Made by a program: the position numbers and the translations under genes. Shown here one piece after another: positions 1-4,847 of a stretch of DNA of 6,402 nucleotides. Source of the DNA: Eubacteriaceae bacterium. GTDB lineage: Bacteria; Bacillota; Clostridia; Lachnospirales; Lachnospiraceae. The notes beneath the pieces are model-generated. The model was given only the letters and a program-made list of their open reading frames with translations. It did no database searches and was not told where the DNA came from. The stretch spans positions 1 to 6,402 of the forward strand of contig CABIYF010000056.1 in the NCBI GenBank assembly GCA_902362875.1, written 5' to 3'. Each line of letters opens with the position of its first letter. Position 1 is the first letter of the stretch.

Positions 1-3000
1 ACCTGTGAAGAAACCAAAGAATATACGTTGGAAGAAGAACCGGAAGAACAGGAAAAGACTTATGAACTGGAAGAAAAAACAGAAGCCAGAGAAACACAGG
101 AAACGGTAAAGAAGACCATTTCCTATCAGTGGACACTCATGGATAAGGACCAGAACATCACACGGTTTGATGCGAATGGAACGATGGTTTCACAGGAAGA
201 TGCAAACGGAAACTTCCTGTTATATGAGATGGATGAAACAGGGCTGTTAAAGACGGTGACAACAGACAAGAACCAGTCCCTTAAGATGCAGTATAATGAC
301 CAGAACCTGTTAAAAGAGATCGAACTTGCAGATGGAACAAAGATGCAGTATACCTACGACACGGCAGGAGATCTTACTAATGCAGCCCATGTGTCAGCGG
401 ACGGAACCCAGTCTGTACAGGAACCATATGCTTACGATAAAGAACATCACATGACAACCATAACGGATGCAGAGGGAAATGATTACAGCGTTACATATGA
501 AGGGGAAAAGGCAGTCCGTTTTACAAAGCCAGACGGAGAATACCAGCAGATCACATATGGGGATGGAACAACCACAGTATCCCTTCATAAGAGTGACGGA
601 ACAAAGATATCCGAAGATTCCATGACCTATGAGAAAAACAGCGGAAAGCTCTTATCTTCCACAAATGAAAACGGAATCAAAACGACATATCAGTATGAGA
701 ACGCAGAGAATCCGCTGTTACAGACAGGAACTGAGACAACCGTATGCTATCAGACATTGGAAAACAATCAGGTAAACTTTAAGAATGATGTAAAAGTAAC
801 GACAACAACATCCTATGACAGCAACGAAAACGTAGTGGAAGAAGTGGATGAGACAGGGCAGGTAACAACTACAACCTATGGAACAGGAAAAGAATCCAGT
901 CTTGCACAGACAGAAGTGATCAAAAACAGTGAGGGAGAAACTACTTCAGACACAACATATGATTACGATGATCATGGAAATACGATCCTTGAGTATGAAG
1001 ATATCGGAGATACCAGGACAGAGTATACATATGATGAGGATGGGGAAGTCAAAGAAGAAAAGTCCTATGAGAATGTTAAGTCAGAGAGTGATGATGGAGC
1101 TTTAACTTCCCAACAGACAACACAGAAAGAAGAAGCAGACCACAAAGTCAGTGAGACATTAACCAGCACACAGGGAGAAGTGACACAGGAAGATACAACT
1201 TCCTATGATGCAATGGGAAGAGAAGTTTCAAGTACGGACCAGAATACAGGAGAAGTGACAACAACCACTTATGACTTTATGGGACGTGTCATAAAAACAG
1301 AAAGATCCCTGACAGATCAGGAAGGAAATAAGACAAGTCAGACAGAGACAAAGAGCTATGATGCAAACGGCGCAGTCACATCAGAGACAAGCAGTGCAGG
1401 GGTTACAACCGAGTATACTTATGATAACAGAAACCGTGTAATTACCACAAAGGAAGAAGCAGACAATAAGACAAAAACAACGGAAACTTCTTATGGATAT
1501 GAAACTGCCGTGATCCATACCCTGACAGGAACAAAGACCTATAAAGATCTTCAGGTACAGACAACCAAAGTCAATGGAACCGTGACAGACAAGACATGGA
1601 CAGACCATGCAGGCAATACAGTCCGTACCTTAAACAGCGGTATCTATACGGATCATGTCTTTACCGAAGATGGAAAAGAGATCGCAGCGGTCACACTTGG
1701 AAGCAGTATCGATGGAGAAGGAAAGATCTCCCTGACGTTATACAATAAGGAAGGAAAAACAACCCATACGATCAGCCAGCCGGTTGTCGATGGAGACAGT
1801 ATCACCACAGGAAAAGATACGATCATTCATGAGACTGCATATGATGTCAATGGAAATGAGAGTGCCGTGACTGATGGAAACGGAAATGTCACAACCTATA
1901 CTTATGATGACCAGAACCGTGTCACAGGTGTCAGCAGAAAGAATGGAAACGAAACGATCAGCAACAGTATTTCCTATGATATGGGAACCGATGGAAAGAC
2001 CACGACCAGTGTCAAAGATGCCAACGGACATGTCAACAAGGAAGTGACAAATGAAGCAGGACTGACAGAAAGCACCACGGATCTTGGAGACGGAGAAGAA
2101 CAGATCACAACAGCTTACAGTTATGACACAAACGGAAATAAGATCAGGGAAACCTATGCAGACGGCGGTTATAAAACATTTGATTATGACAGGAAGAACC
2201 GGCTGATCAAAACAGAGTCCTATGAAGCAGGGGAAGCAGGAGAAAGTATCGGAGAGAAGACCTTAAAGACGGTCTACAGCTATGATATCAATGACAGACT
2301 GTTAGAAAGTATTGACTATCAGATCGACGGAGCAGAGGAAACAGCTGTACGTTACACAGAATATCAGTATGACCGCAGAGGACAGACAACAGGATATGCA
2401 GAATTAAGTCAGGAAAACGAACCGACAGCCGATGAGATCAAAGCACACCAGATCAGATATCATTATGACAGTGATGGAAAGCTTACAAAGGTTACTTATC
2501 CAACGACAAAGAACGGAGTTCATGCCTTAGCGTATGAATATGACCAGAACGGATGGCTGACAAAGATCAAAGGAGAGATCCAGTCAGGAGATGGCAGTAC
2601 AGAAAAGACGGTACGAAGCTATACTTATGACAGCTATGGAAAAGTCAAAGAGATCAAAGACTACAGAGATCTGTTAAACAGCAGTGATCAGGCAGTGAAG
2701 AAAGTCTACACCTATGACAGCCTGGACCGTGTGAAAGAGATGACTTACACAGATCTTGAGACAGGCAAAGTGATGGAATCCTACCGCTACAGTTATGACA
2801 AGAATTCCAATATCACAGAGAAAACAGAAGTCAATAACTATCCAAAAGAAGAGAAAGACAAAGTCAATGAGACAAAAGCCTATACTTATGATGCACTCGG
2901 ACGGCTGACAAAGACTGTGACAACCGATCATAAGAATGATGATAAGACAAAGACCGTTACCTATACTTATGACAAAGCTGGAAACAGAACCACAGAAGAT

Positions 3001-4230
3001 GATGGAACCACACAGACAGCCTATACCTATAACGGACTGGATCAGTTACAGACAGCCACAAAAGAAAAAGGAACCACAGTTAACGAAGTACGCCAGTACA
3101 GCTATGATGCCAATGGAAACCAGACGGATGTCAAAAACACAAAGACAGGACAGACAGAATCCTATACTTATGATGCAGAGAACCGCTTAAGTAAAGTATC
3201 TGTCACCGACAAAGACGGAAAGACGGCCGTGATCCAGCAGAACCGTTATAACGGAGACGGACAGAGGATCCAGAAAGTGGAAGGAAGCAAAACGACGAAC
3301 TATTACTATCAGGACGGAGTAGTTTCCTATACAACCGATGGAGATAATATCCAGACATCCCAGAACCTGATCGGAACCGATGGAAATATCCTTGCAACAC
3401 AGAGATATGGAAGTGACCATACGGACTATCTGTTGTATCATAAAGATATCCAGGGAAGTACCACAAGTCTTGTAAAAGAAGATGGAAGTGCCGATGCAAC
3501 ATACCGGTATACAGACTTTGGAGAGACAACGATCAACGGAGATAATAAAGCAGAGAATGAGGTTTGTTATACGGGTGGAATCTATGACCAGAGTACAGGG
3601 CTGTATTATCTGAATGCAAGGTATTATAATCCGGAAGATGGACGGTTTGTGACGGAGGATAGTTATAGAGGAGAAATTGATGATCCAGATACATGGCATT
3701 TATATGTTTATTGCAGTAATGATCCGATAGGATATGTAGATCCTAGTGGACATACATATGTTCGTGAAAAATTATGGGGAAGATATTGGTATGATAGTAG
3801 TAATTCTATAAAATTTGGAGTGTTAGGAAGCATAGAATATGCAAAACAAAAGAAGGATAAACATTTGAAAGCATATAAATCAGCAATACGAAAAGAACGC
3901 CAATATTCTATAAAAGCACAAAGACATTTATCTTGGGCAGCAATGAAACTTGCAGAAGACTTTTCAGTAGCAGCAGTAACAAATAAGATAATGGGTGTAA
4001 TAACAGAATTAAATAAAGCAGCAGGAAAAGTCATACCATCATATATTATAGATAAAATAAAAGATTTTTTAGTAAATACATTGAAAAAAAAGAAAAAAAG
4101 TCAGATTAAAGGAGGAATAGTTTCAAATATAAAGAAAGGATTTAGTGCCATGAAAGCCGGGGGAGAACAGCATAAAAAAGTAAATAGTGAATATGGAAAA
4201 ATTAAAAGAAAAAGAAGAACTCATTTTTGA
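1..4230 (+). CDS. RHS/YD-repeat polymorphic toxin (WapA-like), 5' end outside window
   Basis: This is a large cell-surface or secreted RHS/YD-repeat protein. In the family the repeats form a shell that carries a variable C-terminal toxin for contact-dependent killing. The frame is open from base 1 (T-C-E-E-T-K-E-Y-T-L) to TGA at 4228-4230. The in-frame TTG at 28 has no ribosome binding site, so the gene starts upstream; residue numbers here count from that TTG. A Glu-rich stretch (about residues 1-25) precedes about two dozen YD dipeptides in repeats of roughly 20-24 residues, such as YDVNGNESAVTDGNGN and YDTNGNKIRETYADGG. The RHS-associated core (about 1132-1242) has ARYYNPEDGRF and ends in PIGYVDPSG. 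The unique tip is 1243-1400. No signal peptide or anchor is visible because the N-terminus is missing. Base composition drops sharply at the tip, and a putative immunity gene follows. Family assignment is very secure; toxicity is inferred from architecture. Confidence 0.95.
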   Translation, partial: TCEETKEYTLEEEPEEQEKTYELEEKTEARETQETVKKTISYQWTLMDKDQNITRFDANGTMVSQEDANGNFLLYEMDETGLLKTVTTDKNQSLKMQYNDQNLLKEIELADGTKMQYTYDTAGDLTNAAHVSADGTQSVQEPYAYDKEHHMTTITDAEGNDYSVTYEGEKAVRFTKPDGEYQQITYGDGTTTVSLHKSDGTKISEDSMTYEKNSGKLLSSTNENGIKTTYQYENAENPLLQTGTETTVCYQTLENNQVNFKNDVKVTTTTSYDSNENVVEEVDETGQVTTTTYGTGKESSLAQTEVIKNSEGETTSDTTYDYDDHGNTILEYEDIGDTRTEYTYDEDGEVKEEKSYENVKSESDDGALTSQQTTQKEEADHKVSETLTSTQGEVTQEDTTSYDAMGREVSSTDQNTGEVTTTTYDFMGRVIKTERSLTDQEGNKTSQTETKSYDANGAVTSETSSAGVTTEYTYDNRNRVITTKEEADNKTKTTETSYGYETAVIHTLTGTKTYKDLQVQTTKVNGTVTDKTWTDHAGNTVRTLNSGIYTDHVFTEDGKEIAAVTLGSSIDGEGKISLTLYNKEGKTTHTISQPVVDGDSITTGKDTIIHETAYDVNGNESAVTDGNGNVTTYTYDDQNRVTGVSRKNGNETISNSISYDMGTDGKTTTSVKDANGHVNKEVTNEAGLTESTTDLGDGEEQITTAYSYDTNGNKIRETYADGGYKTFDYDRKNRLIKTESYEAGEAGESIGEKTLKTVYSYDINDRLLESIDYQIDGAEETAVRYTEYQYDRRGQTTGYAELSQENEPTADEIKAHQIRYHYDSDGKLTKVTYPTTKNGVHALAYEYDQNGWLTKIKGEIQSGDGSTEKTVRSYTYDSYGKVKEIKDYRDLLNSSDQAVKKVYTYDSLDRVKEMTYTDLETGKVMESYRYSYDKNSNITEKTEVNNYPKEEKDKVNETKAYTYDALGRLTKTVTTDHKNDDKTKTVTYTYDKAGNRTTEDDGTTQTAYTYNGLDQLQTATKEKGTTVNEVRQYSYDANGNQTDVKNTKTGQTESYTYDAENRLSKVSVTDKDGKTAVIQQNRYNGDGQRIQKVEGSKTTNYYYQDGVVSYTTDGDNIQTSQNLIGTDGNILATQRYGSDHTDYLLYHKDIQGSTTSLVKEDGSADATYRYTDFGETTINGDNKAENEVCYTGGIYDQSTGLYYLNARYYNPEDGRFVTEDSYRGEIDDPDTWHLYVYCSNDPIGYVDPSGHTYVREKLWGRYWYDSSNSIKFGVLGSIEYAKQKKDKHLKAYKSAIRKERQYSIKAQRHLSWAAMKLAEDFSVAAVTNKIMGVITELNKAAGKVIPSYIIDKIKDFLVNTLKKKKKSQIKGGIVSNIKKGFSAMKAGGEQHKKVNSEYGKIKRKRRTHF
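1531..1579 (+). repeat. upstream homology arm shared with 4799-4847
   Basis: These 49 bases of the full-length RHS gene reappear at 4799-4847, at an offset of 3268 bp. They are the only part of copy 1 upstream of the 276-bp gap that is retained in the displaced copy. The identity appears complete by eye. The last 10 bases are the GTCAATGGAA repeat at which the gap lies. Confidence 0.9.
1570..1855 (+). repeat. 10-bp direct repeats GTCAATGGAA flanking a 276-bp block absent from copy 2
   Basis: GTCAATGGAA occurs at 1570-1579 and at 1846-1855, exactly 276 bp (92 codons) apart. The displaced copy has a single GTCAATGGAA at 4838-4847, joining the sequence before the first repeat to the sequence after the second. 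This is the footprint expected of a deletion between short direct repeats in copy 2, and it preserves the frame. The block encodes residues 515-606 of the full-length protein, which are repeat-region sequence. Confidence 0.88.
1846..3410 (+). repeat. direct repeat copy 1 (RHS core), partner of 4838-6402
   Basis: This 1565-bp stretch aligns with 4838-6402 at a constant offset of 2992 bp with no net gap. By hand I count about 68 base differences (about 96% identity) and 16 amino-acid differences. The repeat probably continues past the window end. Together the copies bracket the tip and immunity gene. Confidence 0.95.
3421..3753 (+). other. RHS-repeat-associated core domain with PxxxxDPxG end motif
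   Basis: These are residues about 1132-1242 of the large protein. Hallmarks in order are HKDIQGSTTSLV, YRYTDFGE, the GLYYLNARYYNPEDGRFVTED block (by key residues), LYVYCSNDP, and the terminal PIGYVDPSG at 1233-1241. In characterised RHS and WapA proteins this conserved core marks the boundary between carrier and toxin, and the DPxG aspartates belong to an autoproteolytic centre that releases the tip. Both Asp residues of the motif region (D1232 and D1238) are present. From about 3670 codon usage is already AT-richer than in the repeats, so the transferred segment may include the end of the core. Confidence 0.92.
3754..4227 (+). other. variable C-terminal toxin tip, family not recognised
   Basis: These are residues 1243-1400, directly after the DPSGH core end, which is where RHS toxins carry their effector. 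The tip is strongly basic: about 30 Lys and 8 Arg against about 12 acidic residues. It begins with an aromatic stretch (LWGRYWYDSS), followed by a Lys/Arg-rich probable helix. A hydrophobic segment (FSVAAVTNKIMGVITEL, 1312-1328) and an amphipathic segment (VIPSYIIDKIKDFLVNTL, 1335-1352) come next. Then follow five lysines (1353-1357) and a basic tail. I see no HNH, His-Ala-rich nuclease, deaminase or ADP-ribosyltransferase signature. Sampled 60-bp blocks are 22-35% GC, against about 45% in the repeats. The membrane-protein partner makes membrane disruption possible; a basic RNA- or DNA-targeting toxin is the alternative. Confidence 0.7.
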
Positions 4231-4270
4231 TGGAATTAAAAATGTGAGTTATAAAAATAAATAACAAAAG

Positions 4271-4316
4271 ACTCCCTCGAGAAATATAATAATATAATTA
4301 TACTTTTCAAGGGAGT
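4271..4316 (+). terminator. long imperfect hairpin, possible terminator after the RHS gene
   Basis: ACTCCCTCGA at 4271-4280 is nearly complementary to TCAAGGGAGT at 4307-4316. Pairing continues inward through the AT-rich middle to about 20 paired positions with two mismatches and one G-T, leaving a loop near 4291-4296. On the + strand the following GATTGTTATTGT is only moderately T-rich, so termination there may be leaky. On the - strand the stem is followed by CTTTTGTTATTT, a better T-tract, but no - strand gene needs it. It lies 41 bp after the RHS stop and would separate toxin and immunity transcription. Confidence 0.6.
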
Positions 4317-4413
4317 GATTGTTATTGTAAGTTTGAAACAATATATAAGCACAATAAGTATATTTTTGAATTTTTATATAAATATTTCAAATGTATGCTC
4401 AAAGTATTATGTT

Positions 4414-4418
4414 AGGAG
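4414..4418 (+). promoter_or_regulatory. ribosome binding site AGGAG that decides the TTG start at 4427
   Basis: AGGAG is followed by 8 bases and then TTG at 4427. The upstream in-frame ATGs at 4391 and 4409 have only AT-rich sequence before them with no Shine-Dalgarno, and the AGGAG itself lies inside the extra codons they would add. The ATG at 4419 reads only M-M-N before a stop. Confidence 0.72.
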
Positions 4419-4426
4419 ATGATGAA

Positions 4427-4774
4427 TTGAGTATTAATAATTTTGATGAAATAATGGATTGGATAATAATATTATTTTTATATGAATTATGTAGAATAAT
4501 TAAGTATAGAAATATAGAAAACAAAAAAAATTTTTTAAAATTAGAATTAGTTAATTTTTTCATAGAAATAGGTGGATTGATTCTAATAGCTTATATAACA
4601 CAAATATTTGGAAATGATATTTTGATAATTTTGGTTATTATATATATAATTATATACAAAATATTGTTAAAAAAGTTAAATTCAGATAAAAAGATAAATT
4701 TTTATCATAGATTAATGATTTTGATAGGCATTTACATCATAATAATTCTAATGAACGTGCTCAAGTGCCTATAG
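4427..4774 (+). CDS. small polytopic membrane protein, putative immunity protein of the RHS tip
   Basis: This 115-residue protein starts at TTG with AGGAG 8 bases upstream; an ATG at 4391 would give 127 residues but lacks a ribosome binding site. It is dominated by Ile, Leu and Lys and has three clear hydrophobic spans (about residues 41-61, 64-81 and 94-112) plus a weaker N-terminal one (about 10-26, interrupted by Glu20). The Lys-rich loops at 26-38 and 82-89 suggest a three- or four-pass inner-membrane topology. I recognise no family. Its place directly after the toxin tip, and the same AT-rich composition (two sampled 60-bp blocks are 15% and 10% GC), make cognate immunity the best inference. 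Pore-forming colicins have polytopic membrane immunity proteins, which hints at a membrane-acting toxin. The last codons (from about 4751) are richer in GC and may be junction sequence. A poly-A/poly-T tract at 4523-4540 could be slippage-prone. Confidence 0.72.
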   Translation: MSINNFDEIMDWIIILFLYELCRIIKYRNIENKKNFLKLELVNFFIEIGGLILIAYITQIFGNDILIILVIIYIIIYKILLKKLNSDKKINFYHRLMILIGIYIIIILMNVLKCL

Positions 4775-4798
4775 AACTTATGAAGCCAGAAAACAGAC
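4750..4798 (+). other. junction segment belonging to neither immunity composition nor RHS core
   Basis: This stretch of roughly 49 bp is about 42% GC, unlike the AT-rich gene it overlaps, and it does not match copy 1 before 4799 (only ACAG at 4793-4796 aligns). In the frame of 4729-4812, which differs from the immunity frame, it reads HLHHNNSNERAQVPIELM and then KPENR before running into core DNA. His-His followed by VPIELM resembles the C-terminal part of HNH/LHH-type RHS nuclease tips. It may be the scar of an earlier tip. The match is from memory and short, so chance is possible. Confidence 0.35.
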
Positions 4799-4847
4799 AC
4801 AAAGACCTATAAAGATCTTCAGGTACAGACAACCAAAGTCAATGGAA
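4799..4847 (+). repeat. upstream homology arm, partner of 1531-1579
   Basis: This marks the abrupt start of core homology after the immunity gene: ACAAAGACCTATAAAG onwards matches 1531 onwards, while sequence before 4793 does not. It is the left breakpoint of the displaced cassette and ends in the single GTCAATGGAA at the deletion join. Confidence 0.88.

Larger units (their letters stand above)
346..3429 (+). repeat. YD-repeat array inside the RHS protein
   Basis: This is the coding array of degenerate YD repeats: a Tyr-Asp pair, then a turn such as xxGN/xxGR, then a short strand, repeating about every 20-24 residues. At DNA level the unit recurs as ACCTATACTTATGA-type strings, for example near 1894, 2879, 2960 and 3162. 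In solved RHS and teneurin structures these repeats form a beta-strand cocoon around the C-terminal domain; that role is family knowledge. The DNA similarity between units gives many short direct repeats that can recombine, as at 1570/1846. Confidence 0.9.
4231..4426 (+). other. AT-rich spacer between toxin stop and immunity start
   Basis: No convincing gene is present here. It holds a five-codon ATG frame overlapping the toxin stop (4230-4247), the hairpin at 4271-4316 and the AT-rich leader of the downstream gene. A weak sigma-A-like pair, TTGAAA at 4333-4338 with TAAGTA at 4355-4360 (16-bp spacing), could drive the immunity gene, but such matches are expected by chance in DNA this AT-rich. 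The spacer is long for a toxin-immunity pair, so the immunity gene may have its own promoter. Confidence 0.5.

Noticed and set aside
28..30. TTG at 28 as the start of the RHS gene
   Set aside because: The same frame is open to base 1, there is no ribosome binding site before the TTG, and RHS proteins need an N-terminal delivery region that is absent here. The gene is 5'-truncated by the window.
82..90. GAAGCCAGA shared by 82-90 and 4782-4790 as a recombination junction
   Set aside because: It is nine bases only, the flanks diverge immediately, and Glu/Ala/Arg codons of this kind are common here. Not enough to infer a breakpoint.
2936..3190. Plus-strand alternate frames 2936-3190 and 5931-6182
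   Set aside because: Both are shifted readings of the same repeat DNA in copies 1 and 2, giving low-complexity R/Q/M/P-rich peptides inside an intact coding frame.
3187..3699. Open frames on the minus strand across both RHS copies (for example 3187-3699, 2674-2931, 5666-5923)
   Set aside because: They are antisense shadows of the YD-repeat codons. They recur at matching positions in both copies, are rich in Cys, Ile and Ser from reversed repeat codons, and have no ribosome binding sites or recognisable domains.
4230..4247. Five-codon ATG frame overlapping the toxin stop, as a remnant immunity start or leader peptide
   Set aside because: An ATG overlapping a toxin stop is where immunity genes often begin, but only M-E-L-K-M is encoded, the upstream ribosome binding site is weak and nothing homologous follows.
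4333..4383. Sigma-A promoter for the immunity gene (TTGAAA 4333 with TAAGTA 4355, or TATAAAT at 4377)
   Set aside because: The -10 match is poor for the first, and the second has no -35 at proper spacing. In DNA this AT-rich such partial matches are expected by chance, so I mention it only in the spacer entry.
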